From the NCBI RefSeq assembly GCF_013911965.1, contig NZ_JACESE010000010.1:103431-167430 (forward strand): a DNA stretch of 64,000 bases, written 5' to 3'. Shown piece after piece: positions 26,372-34,333 of this stretch. This DNA is from Phenylobacterium sp. (lineage in GTDB: Bacteria; Pseudomonadota; Alphaproteobacteria; Caulobacterales; Caulobacteraceae). The first letter of the stretch is position 1. Every line of letters starts with the position of its first letter. Made by a program: the position numbers and the translations under genes. The notes beneath the pieces were generated by a model, which saw nothing but the letters and a program-made list of their open reading frames with translations, did no database searches and was not told the DNA's origin.

Positions 26372-27067
26372 ATGAACGAACACATCGTCAAGGCCTACGA
26401 AGACGAGCTCAACATGCTCACCGCCGAGTGCGCTCGGATGGGCGGGCTGACCGAGGCGGCGGTGGCCGACTCGCTGGAGGCGGTCGTCCGTCGCGACCAG
26501 CAGACCGCCGACGCCGTGATCGCCCGCGACGAGCGGCTGGACGTCCTGCAGGCCGACATCGAGCGCAAGGCGATCCGCATGATCGCCCTGCGCCAGCCCC
26601 TGGCCAACGATCTGCGCCGCACGGTGGCGGCCATGAAGATCGCCAACAACCTCGAGCGCGTCGGCGACCTGGCCAAGAACATCGCCAAGCGGACCATCGT
26701 CATCATCGAGTCCGACCCGATGGTGCCGCTCACCCGCTCGATCGAGCGCATGGGCCGGCTGGTCGTCTCGCGCCTGAAGGAGGTGCTGGACGCCTACACC
26801 TCCAACGACCTCGACCGCGCCATGGCCGTCTGGTCGCGCGATGACGAGGTGGACGAGCACTATAACAGCCTCTTCCGCGAACTGCTGACCTACATGATGG
26901 GCGATCCGCGCACGATCACGGCCTGCGCCCACCTGCTGTTCGTGGCCAAGAACCTGGAGCGCATCGGCGACCACGCCACGAACATCGCCGAGATCATCCA
27001 TTACGAGATCACCGGGGACGACCTGATCGCCGGTGAGCGGCCGAAGACCGATCCGTTGCAGCGCTAG
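26372..27067 (+). CDS. phoU: Phosphate transport regulator PhoU
   Basis: The 231-residue all-helical protein has two PhoU repeats, each with the metal-binding pattern: NNLERVGDLAKNIAK in the first and KNLERIGDHATNIAE in the second. It keeps PhoR in phosphatase mode when phosphate is plentiful. The ATG at 26372 has GGGAAGAGG upstream; the longer open frame to the left runs inside pstB and is rejected. It lies 20 bases after pstB. Confidence 0.95.
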   Translation: MNEHIVKAYEDELNMLTAECARMGGLTEAAVADSLEAVVRRDQQTADAVIARDERLDVLQADIERKAIRMIALRQPLANDLRRTVAAMKIANNLERVGDLAKNIAKRTIVIIESDPMVPLTRSIERMGRLVVSRLKEVLDAYTSNDLDRAMAVWSRDDEVDEHYNSLFRELLTYMMGDPRTITACAHLLFVAKNLERIGDHATNIAEIIHYEITGDDLIAGERPKTDPLQR

Positions 27068-27084
27068 TGGCGGGAGCGAGCCTC

Positions 27085-27774
27085 ATGACCCCCAATATCC
27101 TGGTCGCCGAAGACGAAGATTCCCTGGCGACCCTGCTGAACTACAACCTCGAGAAAGAGGGCTACGCCGTGGCGGTGGCCGCCGACGGCGAAGAAGCCCT
27201 GGTGATGGTCGACGAGAAGCTGCCCGACCTCATCCTGCTCGACTGGATGCTGCCCAAGGTCTCGGGCATCGAGGTCTGCCGCCGCCTGCGCGCGCGGACC
27301 GAAACGCGCAACATCCCGATCATCATGCTGACCGCCCGGGGCGAGGAGACCGACCGGATCCGCGGTCTGGACACCGGCGCCGACGACTACATCGTCAAGC
27401 CCTTCTCCATGTCCGAGCTCTCGGCCCGCATCCGCGCCGTCCTGCGCCGCCTGCGGCCCGGCCTGGCGGAGGACCGGGTCCGCATCGGCGATCTCGTCAT
27501 CGACCGGGTCGCCCACCGGGTGAAGCGCGGCGGCAAGGAGATCCACCTCGGCCCCACCGAGTTCCGCCTGTTGGACTATCTGATGCAGCATCCCGGCCGG
27601 GTCTTCTCGCGCGAGCAGCTTCTGGACGCCGTCTGGGGCTCGGACGTCTATGTGGAGGCCCGCACGGTCGACGTGCATGTGGGTCGCCTGCGCAAGGCGC
27701 TGAACCGCGACACCGAGGTCGATCCGATCCGTACGGTGCGCTCGGCCGGCTATTCGCTGGACGTCGACGCCTAA
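27085..27774 (+). CDS. phoB: Phosphate regulon response regulator PhoB
   Basis: OmpR/PhoB-family regulator of 229 residues. The receiver holds the acidic pair in AEDED, the phospho-acceptor D53 in LLDWMLP and K105 in IVKPFS. The winged-helix DNA-binding domain (about 135-229) includes GPTEFRLLDYLMQHPGRVFSREQLLD and TVDVHVGRLRKAL. The ATG at 27085, with GGGAG eight bases before it, is preferred to a GTG at 27067 that overlaps the phoU stop. It should bind the Pho box at 22636. Confidence 0.95.
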   Translation: MTPNILVAEDEDSLATLLNYNLEKEGYAVAVAADGEEALVMVDEKLPDLILLDWMLPKVSGIEVCRRLRARTETRNIPIIMLTARGEETDRIRGLDTGADDYIVKPFSMSELSARIRAVLRRLRPGLAEDRVRIGDLVIDRVAHRVKRGGKEIHLGPTEFRLLDYLMQHPGRVFSREQLLDAVWGSDVYVEARTVDVHVGRLRKALNRDTEVDPIRTVRSAGYSLDVDA

Positions 27775-27787
27775 GGCCGTAGCCGGC

Positions 27788-27822
27788 TTGACCCCCGGGG
27801 GCGGGCGCGGCAAAGCCGCGCC
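27788..27822 (+). promoter_or_regulatory. Candidate purD promoter with start-abutting hairpin
   Basis: TTGACC (27788-27793) and GCAAAGCC (27810-27817, a partial fit to the Caulobacter GCTANAWC -10 element) could start transcription at or just before the purD ATG (27823), giving a leaderless mRNA. The same bases form a perfect 8-bp hairpin, GGCGCGGC-AAA-GCCGCGCC (27804-27822), touching the ATG. There is no Shine-Dalgarno sequence. Confidence 0.35.
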
Positions 27823-29094
27823 ATGAACATCCTGCTCGTCGGATCGGGCGGCCGCGAACACGCGCTCGCCTGGAAGATCGCCCAGTCCCCGCTGCTCTCG
27901 CGGCTCGTGATCGCGCCGGGCAATCCCGGCATGGCCGCTCACGGCGAAGTCCGGCCCGTCAAGGCGACGGATGTCGAGGGCCTCGTGGCCCTGGCCCGGG
28001 AGACCGCCGCCGACCTCGTGGTGATCGGGCCGGAGGCCGCGGTGGAGGCGGGCCTGGCCGATGCGCTCGGGGAGGCGCAGATCCCCTGCTTCGGCCCCAC
28101 CCGCCAGGCGGGCCAGCTGGAATCGTCCAAGGCCTTCACCAAGGCCTTCTGCGAGCGCCACGGCCTGCCCACCGGCGCCTATGTGGTCTGCGAGGACGCC
28201 GCCGAGGCCAAGGCCGCGCTCGACCGCTTCCAGCCGCCCTATGTGGTCAAGGCCGACGGCCTCGCCGCCGGCAAGGGCGTGACGGTGGCGAAGACGCGCG
28301 CCGAGGCGGAAGCCGCCATCGACGACACCCTGGGCGGCCGTTTCGGCTCGGCGGGCGCGCGGGTGGTGATCGAGGAGTTCCTGGACGGGGAGATCGGCTC
28401 CCTCTTCGCCCTCTGCGACGGCGAGCACGCCATCGTCTTCGGTCACGCCCAGGATCACAAGCGCGCCTACGACGGCGAGCAGGGGCCCAATACCGGCGGC
28501 ATGGGGACCTATTCGCCCGCGCCTCTCTTCACCGCCGAACTCGTGGAGCGGGTGCGCAGCGAGCTCGCCGAGCCCGCCTTCGCCGCTATCGCCGCGGAGG
28601 GCGCGCCCTATCGTGGGGCGCTCTTCGTGGAGTTCATGGCTACCCGGGACGGGCCGAAGCTCGTCGAGTTCAACGTCCGTTTCGGCGATCCGGAATGCCA
28701 GGTGCTGATGCTGCGCCTGGAGAGCGATCTCGTCCCCTATCTGATGGCCTGCGCCGAGGGCGAGCTCGACCGCCTGCCGCCGCCGGTCTGGCGGGAGGAG
28801 TCGGCCGTCTGCGTGGTCATGGCCGCCGAAGGCTATCCGGAGAAGCCCGTGACGGGGGCGGCGATCGCCGGGGCCGAGGCCGATTTCGGCGACAAGGTCG
28901 TGGTCTTCCATGCCGGCACGAGCCGTGACGCGGACGGAACGCTGCGGGCTTCGGGCGGGCGCGTGCTGAACGTCTGCGCCCTGGGGGGCGACCTCGTCGA
29001 GGCGCGCAAGGCGGCCTACGACGCGGTGTCCCGCATCGATCTGCCCGGGGGCTTCCACAGGACCGACATCGGCTGGCGCGCGCTCGCCCGCTGA
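27823..29094 (+). CDS. purD: Phosphoribosylamine-glycine ligase
   Basis: Second step of de novo purine synthesis: ligates glycine to phosphoribosylamine with ATP. The 423-residue protein starts with the usual MNILLVGSGGREHALAWKI and has the ATP-grasp segments KADGLAAGKGVTVA, HAQDHKRAYDGEQGPNTGGMG and EFNVRFGDPECQ. Length and motifs are complete. It follows phoB in the same direction, but the intervening promoter-like element suggests separate transcription. No ribosome-binding site is visible before the ATG. Confidence 0.97.
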   Translation: MNILLVGSGGREHALAWKIAQSPLLSRLVIAPGNPGMAAHGEVRPVKATDVEGLVALARETAADLVVIGPEAAVEAGLADALGEAQIPCFGPTRQAGQLESSKAFTKAFCERHGLPTGAYVVCEDAAEAKAALDRFQPPYVVKADGLAAGKGVTVAKTRAEAEAAIDDTLGGRFGSAGARVVIEEFLDGEIGSLFALCDGEHAIVFGHAQDHKRAYDGEQGPNTGGMGTYSPAPLFTAELVERVRSELAEPAFAAIAAEGAPYRGALFVEFMATRDGPKLVEFNVRFGDPECQVLMLRLESDLVPYLMACAEGELDRLPPPVWREESAVCVVMAAEGYPEKPVTGAAIAGAEADFGDKVVVFHAGTSRDADGTLRASGGRVLNVCALGGDLVEARKAAYDAVSRIDLPGGFHRTDIGWRALAR

Positions 29095-29133
29095 GGCCGG
29101 CGCGGTGGCGGAATTCTAGTTTCCGGTACGCTT

Positions 29134-29158
29134 GGGCGCCGAACGCCTTGCGGCGCCC
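29134..29158 (+). terminator. Hairpin downstream of purD
   Basis: GGGCGCCG (29134-29141) pairs perfectly with CGGCGCCC (29151-29158) around a 9-base loop, 40 bases after the purD stop. There is no T-run, so it is at best a weak or factor-assisted terminator. Confidence 0.35.
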
Positions 29159-29236
29159 TGTCGCGGCTCGGTATGGTGGTTCAAACAAGCGTACGAACCC
29201 GACGCCCAAAAGGCTCGACAGTAAAGGGGAGCGCCC

Positions 29237-30304
29237 ATGGCCGACGCCGCCGAACAGGAGCGGGAAAAGCTCAACACCGGCACCAAGCCGGTGGCGGAAT
29301 CGCACAGGTTCGACGAGGCCCGCCTCGAGGCCTGGATGAAGGCCAATGTCGAAGGGTTCGAAGGGCCGCTGGAGGTGCGCCAGTTCAAGGGCGGCCAGTC
29401 CAACCCGACCTATCAGCTCGTCACGCCGAGCAAGAAGTACGTCATGCGGCGCAAGCCGCCGGGCAAGCTGCTGCCTTCGGCGCATGCGGTGGACCGCGAA
29501 TACAAGGTGATCACCGCCCTCTACCCGACCGGCTTCCCGGTGGCGCGCACCTACGGCCTGTGCACCGACGAGGACGTCATCGGCACCATGTTCTACGTCA
29601 TGGACATGGTCGAGGGCCGCATCCTCTGGGACCAGCAGCTGCCCCAGTACACGCCCGAAGAGCGCCGGCCGATCTACATGGCCAAGCTCAAGACCCTGGC
29701 CGACCTGCACAACACCGACCACGAGGCCATCGGCCTCGGCGACTACGGCAAGCCCGGCAACTATATGGGCCGGCAGGTCGACCGCTGGACCAAGCAGTAC
29801 CGCGCTTCGGAGACCGTCAAGATCGAGGAGATGGAGCGGCTGATCGAATGGTTGCCCCAGACGGTGCCGGCCCAGGACCGCACCTCCATCGTCCACGGCG
29901 ACTATCGTCTCGACAACATGGTGCTGCACCCCACCGAGCCCCGCGTGATCGCCGTGCTGGACTGGGAGCTGTCGACGCTGGGCGAGCCCCTGGCCGACTT
30001 CACCTACCTGCTGATGAACTGGGTCAACGGGACCATCGCCAACATCCCGGACCTGAAGGCCCACGGCGTGCCGTCCATCGACGAGTATGTCGCCGAATAC
30101 TGCCGCCTGACGGGCCGGGACGGCGTGCCGGATCTCAACTGGTACTTCGCCTACAACATCTTCCGTCTGGCCGGGATCATCCAGGGCATCGTCGGCCGCG
30201 TTCGCGACGGCACCGCCAACAGCCCGCAGGCTGCGGCCATGGCCGAGCGGGTGCCGGCTCTCGCCAAGGCCGGCTGGTCCTTCGCCCAGAAGGCCGGCGC
30301 CTAA
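29237..30304 (+). CDS. Phosphotransferase family protein (APH/ACAD10-like)
   Basis: The 355-residue protein kinase-like fold has the catalytic loop HGDYRLDNMVLHP and metal-binding VLDWELSTLGEPLADF, plus an N-terminal RQFKGGQSNPTYQL nucleotide loop. This is the subgroup related to the ACAD10/ACAD11 kinase domain, often found with acyl-CoA dehydrogenases and thought to phosphorylate hydroxy-acyl-CoA. The small-molecule substrate here is not known. The ATG has AAAGGGGAG upstream. An imperfect 20-bp dyad, GTTC-N12-GAAC (29179-29198), lies in the upstream region and could be an operator. Confidence 0.85.
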   Translation: MADAAEQEREKLNTGTKPVAESHRFDEARLEAWMKANVEGFEGPLEVRQFKGGQSNPTYQLVTPSKKYVMRRKPPGKLLPSAHAVDREYKVITALYPTGFPVARTYGLCTDEDVIGTMFYVMDMVEGRILWDQQLPQYTPEERRPIYMAKLKTLADLHNTDHEAIGLGDYGKPGNYMGRQVDRWTKQYRASETVKIEEMERLIEWLPQTVPAQDRTSIVHGDYRLDNMVLHPTEPRVIAVLDWELSTLGEPLADFTYLLMNWVNGTIANIPDLKAHGVPSIDEYVAEYCRLTGRDGVPDLNWYFAYNIFRLAGIIQGIVGRVRDGTANSPQAAAMAERVPALAKAGWSFAQKAGA

Positions 30305-30313
30305 GCGACCGCG

Positions 30314-31330
30314 CTAAGCCGACTTCGGAAGGGCCCTGGCGAGCAGATCGTCCAGGGCCTTTTCGTTTTCGAAGGCCGCCCGAACGGGCCAGGCCGCGAT
30401 CCTGTCCCGCCAGGCCGGCGGCAGCCGCACCCAGTCCTTTTCGGTGGTGACGAGACCCGCATTGAAGTCCCTCGCTCGGGCCTCCAGGCGCCCGAGCGTC
30501 GCCTCGTCGTAGGCGAAGTGGTCGGGGAAGGGCGCGAAGTCGACGAGCTCGCAGCCGGCCGCCTTCAGGGACCGCTCCACCTTCCAGGGCTTGCCCACGC
30601 CGGCGAAGCCGAGCTGTGGCCCGACCGGCGGCGGTTCGGCCGGGACGAGCCGCGCCACGAGCACCGGGGTCGCGCCGAACAGGCGGACCAGAGCCGGATC
30701 GGGGGCGTCCATGTCGGCCGGCAGCATCAGGACGACCGCGTCGGCCCGCGCCAGCCCGGCCTTCAGCGGCTCGCGCATGGGGCCTGCGGGAAAGACCGCG
30801 CCGTCGCCGAACGGCCACTCGCCATTGCGCGTCTCGCCGTCCACGACCACGAGCGACAGGGCCTTGGTCAGGCTCGGATTCTGGTGGCCGTCGTCCATGA
30901 CGATCGCCTCCGCCCCCGCCGCCGCCGCGGCCTGGGCGCCGGCCGCCCGGTCCCGGGCGATCCAGGCGGGCGCGGTCTTGGCCAGCATCAGCGGCTCGTC
31001 GCCGACCTCCGCGGCCGTGTGGCGCAAGGGGTCGACCTGGACCGGCCCGGCGAGCGACCCGCCATAGCCGCGTGACAAGGCGTGGGCGGCGAGGCCCTTT
31101 TCCGACAGCCGGCGCAGGATCTCGCGCGCCACCGGCGTCTTGCCGGTCCCGCCCATGGTGAGATTGCCGACGCAGACGACGGCCGCGCCCGGATCGACCG
31201 GTCGCGCCCGGGCGATCTTGCGCGCCGTCACCGCGGCCCAGACCCAGGAGAGCGGGGTCAGCAGGGCGCGGGTCACCGGCATGGGCGGCCGCTCGCGCAC
31301 ATACCACCAGCGCGGCGTGGAGAGCTTCAC
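30314..31330 (-). CDS. lpxK: Tetraacyldisaccharide 4'-kinase
   Basis: Phosphorylates the 4' position of the lipid A precursor at the inner membrane. The 338-residue protein has a hydrophobic N-terminal segment (about 20-36) and the P-loop GGTGKTP (60-66) in the family motif VGNLTMGGTGKTPVA, then DDGHQNPSL. It is the last gene of the minus-strand envelope operon and overlaps waaA by 4 bases. It implies that this organism makes a 4'-phosphorylated lipid A intermediate. Confidence 0.95.
   Translation of the reverse strand: MKLSTPRWWYVRERPPMPVTRALLTPLSWVWAAVTARKIARARPVDPGAAVVCVGNLTMGGTGKTPVAREILRRLSEKGLAAHALSRGYGGSLAGPVQVDPLRHTAAEVGDEPLMLAKTAPAWIARDRAAGAQAAAAAGAEAIVMDDGHQNPSLTKALSLVVVDGETRNGEWPFGDGAVFPAGPMREPLKAGLARADAVVLMLPADMDAPDPALVRLFGATPVLVARLVPAEPPPVGPQLGFAGVGKPWKVERSLKAAGCELVDFAPFPDHFAYDEATLGRLEARARDFNAGLVTTEKDWVRLPPAWRDRIAAWPVRAAFENEKALDDLLARALPKSA
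30329..30363 (+). terminator. Terminator for the phosphotransferase gene, inside the lpxK 3' end
   Basis: An 11-bp stem (30329-30339 with 30352-30362, core GGGCCCTGG/CCAGGGCCT, one G-T pair) with a 12-base loop runs into TTTT. It lies 25 bases after the plus-strand stop and within the coding 3' end of the convergent lpxK. Confidence 0.5.
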
Positions 31331-32616
31331 AGGCCCGGCTCCGGCAGCAGCGGATCGAGCAGGTCGAGCGCGACGCCGAGCGCCGCGCCGTGGCGCTCGG
31401 CATGGGCCAGGGCCGCCTCGCCCATGCGCCGGGCGATCATGGGGCTGTCGATCAGGCCGGCCACGTGCCGCGCCAGGGTCTCGGCGTCGGGCGCGCAGAG
31501 GGCGGCGACCTCGTCGAACATGGCCTCATAGGTCTCATGGGCGTTGAAGACGTGCGGCCCGGTGAGGATGGCGCAGCCGAGCCTCGCCGGCTCGAGGGGA
31601 TTGTGGCCCCCGACGCCCTCGGCCCAGCCCCCGCCCATGACGACCACATCGGCCAGGCGGAAGAGCAGGCCGAGCTCGCCGAGCGTGTCGGCGAGGTAGG
31701 CCTCGGCCAGGGGCGCCTCGCCTTGGCTGCGGCGGGCGACGGTGAGGCCTGCGGCCGTCAGGGCGTCCTGCGCCGCGCCGGCGCGCTCCGGATGGCGCGG
31801 TGCGACCACCAGAAGGGCGTCCGCGTGTTGTCGGCGGACCTGCGCAAAGGCTTCTGCGACCAGCGCCTCCTCGCCCACATGGGTGCTGGCCGCCAGGACC
31901 ACCGGCCGCTCGCCGATCTGGCCCTTCAGCCGTGCGAGCTCGTCCTCGTCGCAGGGCAGGGGCGCGCCCACCTGCTTCAGGTTCAGCCGCGGCCCCGTGG
32001 CCGCGCCCAGGGCCTGCAGCCGCCGCTCGGTCTCGCCGTCCTGCGGCAGGACGAGGTCGAAGGCGTTCAGCAGGGCGCGCGCGGCGCCCGGCGCCCGGCG
32101 CCTCCAGCCCTCGGCGCTCTTCTGGGTCATCCGGGCCGAGACGAGGGCCAGGCGCACATCGCGCTTCGCTGCGGCGCAGATCAGGTTCGGCCAGAGTTCG
32201 CTCTCCACCAGGACGGCGAGGCCTGGGCGCCAGTGGTCGAGGAAACGCGCCATGACGCGCGGCCCGTCCACCGGCGCGTACTGGTGGATCACCCCGTCCG
32301 GCAGGCGCCGCGCCAGCAGCTCGGCCGAGGTCCGCGTGCCGGAGGTGACCAGCAGGGTCAGGTCCGGCCGCCGCGCGCGCAGGGCCTCGACCAGGGGCAG
32401 GAGCGATACGCTCTCGCCCACGCTGACGCCATGCAGCCAGACCAGCCCGCGCTCGGGCCGCGCCCGGCTGGCGCGCCCCAGCCGCTCGGCCAGGCGGGCG
32501 GGATCCTCCTTGCCGCGGCGTGCGCGGGCGCGCAGCAGGGCGGGCGCGAGGGGTTCGAGCGCGCCCAGCGCCAGCCGGTAGGCCGCGAGGCCCGGCGAAC
32601 GCGGCTGTGCGCTCAC
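31327..32616 (-). CDS. waaA: 3-deoxy-D-manno-octulosonic acid (Kdo) transferase
   Basis: Inner-membrane-associated GT30 enzyme that adds Kdo to lipid A precursors. It has 429 residues from the GTG at 32616, whose codon overlaps the stop of the upstream transporter gene (GTGA). The base-bearing motif is LHGVSVGESVSLLPL with E68. Later segments include ESELWPNLI, STHVGEEALVAEAF and VMGGGWAEGVGGHNPLEPA, all typical. It overlaps lpxK. An upstream ATG at 32643 would reach into the previous gene and is less likely. Confidence 0.93.
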   Translation of the reverse strand: MSAQPRSPGLAAYRLALGALEPLAPALLRARARRGKEDPARLAERLGRASRARPERGLVWLHGVSVGESVSLLPLVEALRARRPDLTLLVTSGTRTSAELLARRLPDGVIHQYAPVDGPRVMARFLDHWRPGLAVLVESELWPNLICAAAKRDVRLALVSARMTQKSAEGWRRRAPGAARALLNAFDLVLPQDGETERRLQALGAATGPRLNLKQVGAPLPCDEDELARLKGQIGERPVVLAASTHVGEEALVAEAFAQVRRQHADALLVVAPRHPERAGAAQDALTAAGLTVARRSQGEAPLAEAYLADTLGELGLLFRLADVVVMGGGWAEGVGGHNPLEPARLGCAILTGPHVFNAHETYEAMFDEVAALCAPDAETLARHVAGLIDSPMIARRMGEAALAHAERHGAALGVALDLLDPLLPEPGL

Positions 32617-33599
32617 ACCACCTCGGCCGGCGAGAGGCGGCAATGGGCGGCGTCGCCCGTCTCCACCTGAAGGGTGGCGTGGCCGATGTCGAACCGGTGG
32701 TGCAGCCCCTCGCAGACATCGTGCAGGAAGGCGTCCGGATCGGTGTTGACGGGCCGCGTCAGGTGGGCGGTGAGCGCCGTCTCGGTGGTGCTCATGGCCC
32801 AGATGTGCAGGTCGTGCACGTCGGTGACTCCCGGCCGCTCGGCCAGCCAGGCGCGGACGGCCTCGACATCCACGCCGCGCGGCGCGGCGTCCAGCGCCAG
32901 GTCCACCGAGTCGCGCAGCAGGCCCCAGGTGCCCAGCAGGATCACCGCCACGATCAGCAGGCTGAGCGCGGGATCGAGCCAGAGCAGGCCGGTGAGCGCG
33001 ATCACGCCGGCCCCGATGACCACGGCCAGGGAGACGGCGGCGTCGGCGGCCATGTGCAGGAAGGCGCCGCGGACGTTCAGGTCCGACTTGCTGCCGCCCA
33101 TGAACATCAGCGCCGTGGCGGTGTTGATGACGACGCCGATGGCGGCGACCGCCATGACCGGCGCGGCCGCCACTTCGGCCGGATCCATGATCCGCCGCAC
33201 CGCTTCGGAGACGATGGCGCCGACGGCCACCAGCAGCAGGATGGCGTTGGCGAGCGAGGCGAGGATGGTGGCCTTGCGCAGGCCGTAGGTCCGCCGGCCG
33301 GCCGGCTTGCGCTTGGCCAGCGCGGCCGCGCCCCAGGCGAGCAGCAGGCTCATCACGTCCGACAGGTTGTGGCCGGCGTCGGCCAGCAGGGCCAGCGACC
33401 CGAACCAGAGACCGGCGGCCACCTCGGCGGCGACAAAGCCCGTGTTCAGCGCCACCCCGACGGCGAAGGCGCGGCCGAAATCCTTGGGCGCGTGGTGATG
33501 GTGGCCGCCCAGTCCGTGGGCGTGGCCATGATCGTGCCCATGCCCATGCCCATCATCGTGAGCGTGCCCGTGGTGATGGCCGGAGTGATCGTGCGCCAT
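32613..33599 (-). CDS. CDF family zinc/cation efflux transporter
   Basis: The 328-residue cation diffusion facilitator has a histidine-rich cytosolic N-terminus (about 1-36, more than a dozen histidines), six transmembrane helices and a C-terminal cytosolic domain. The metal site is seen as LLADAGHNLSD in helix II and FLHMAADAAVSL in helix V. ZitB/CzcD-like members export zinc, cobalt or cadmium by proton exchange. The ATG at 33599 is six bases before the acyltransferase stop. Its place inside a lipid A operon is odd but fits co-transcription. Confidence 0.92.
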   Translation of the reverse strand: MAHDHSGHHHGHAHDDGHGHGHDHGHAHGLGGHHHHAPKDFGRAFAVGVALNTGFVAAEVAAGLWFGSLALLADAGHNLSDVMSLLLAWGAAALAKRKPAGRRTYGLRKATILASLANAILLLVAVGAIVSEAVRRIMDPAEVAAAPVMAVAAIGVVINTATALMFMGGSKSDLNVRGAFLHMAADAAVSLAVVIGAGVIALTGLLWLDPALSLLIVAVILLGTWGLLRDSVDLALDAAPRGVDVEAVRAWLAERPGVTDVHDLHIWAMSTTETALTAHLTRPVNTDPDAFLHDVCEGLHHRFDIGHATLQVETGDAAHCRLSPAEVV

Positions 33600-33604
33600 G
33601 GCGA

Positions 33605-34333
33605 CTATGTCCCACTCCGCGGCGCGTCGGGCAACGGCGTGCGGCCCACCTCCCGTTCCGCCTGGCGGGTGATGGCCGAAAGGCGGGCGGACCAGTCGGC
33701 GCAGAGCTCGGCGATCTCCGCCTCGCCGGCCTCGGCGGGGACGGTCAGCGGGCCTTCCCAGACCACCGCCCCGCGGCCGAACGGCGCAGCCAGCATCACC
33801 TTGTCCCAGGTGTCGAGCTGGATGGCGGGGGCGGCAGCGATGCCCATCAGATAGACCGGAACCCTGGCCCGCCTGGCGATCTGCAGGGCGCCCGCGGCGA
33901 TCACCTCGTTCGGTCCGCGCGGCCCGTCCGGGGTGATGACCAGGGCGCCGCCCTGGCCGACCCAGGTCATGGCCTCGCGGAAGCCGGCGACGGCGGCGCG
34001 CGCCTTGGCGGAATCCCCCTTCTTGGCCGAGGACATGCGGATGGCGGGGAAGCCGGCGCGCGCCAGAGCCTGGGCGATGAACTCCCCGTCGGCCGAGGGC
34101 GAGATCAGCGCCCGCGTCCCCTTGCGCCACCACTGCGGGGCCACCGACAGGCAGAGCGGGATGCGGCCGTGCCAGAAGAGGGCGAGCGCGCCGGACTCAC
34201 CGGCCAGGACCGGCTCGACGCAGTCCACATTGATGTGCCGCCAGCGCACCGTGCGCAGGACGAGCTTCAGATAGGTCGCCAGCACCCAGCCCAGGACCGC
34301 CTGGACGCCCGGCCGGCGCAGGAGCCCCTTCAA
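33605..34333 (-). CDS. DUF374 lysophospholipid acyltransferase-like protein
   Basis: The 242-residue protein of the DUF374/LPLAT group has a hydrophobic N-terminus, LALFWHGRIPLCL, SADGEFIAQALARAGFPAIR and the strongly conserved ITPDGPRGPNEVI. Members sit in lipid A and LPS operons and are thought to acylate lipid A or related lipids, though few have been tested. It overlaps the MsbA-like gene by 4 bases and precedes the CDF transporter gene. Confidence 0.85.
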   Translation of the reverse strand: MKGLLRRPGVQAVLGWVLATYLKLVLRTVRWRHINVDCVEPVLAGESGALALFWHGRIPLCLSVAPQWWRKGTRALISPSADGEFIAQALARAGFPAIRMSSAKKGDSAKARAAVAGFREAMTWVGQGGALVITPDGPRGPNEVIAAGALQIARRARVPVYLMGIAAAPAIQLDTWDKVMLAAPFGRGAVVWEGPLTVPAEAGEAEIAELCADWSARLSAITRQAEREVGRTPLPDAPRSGT

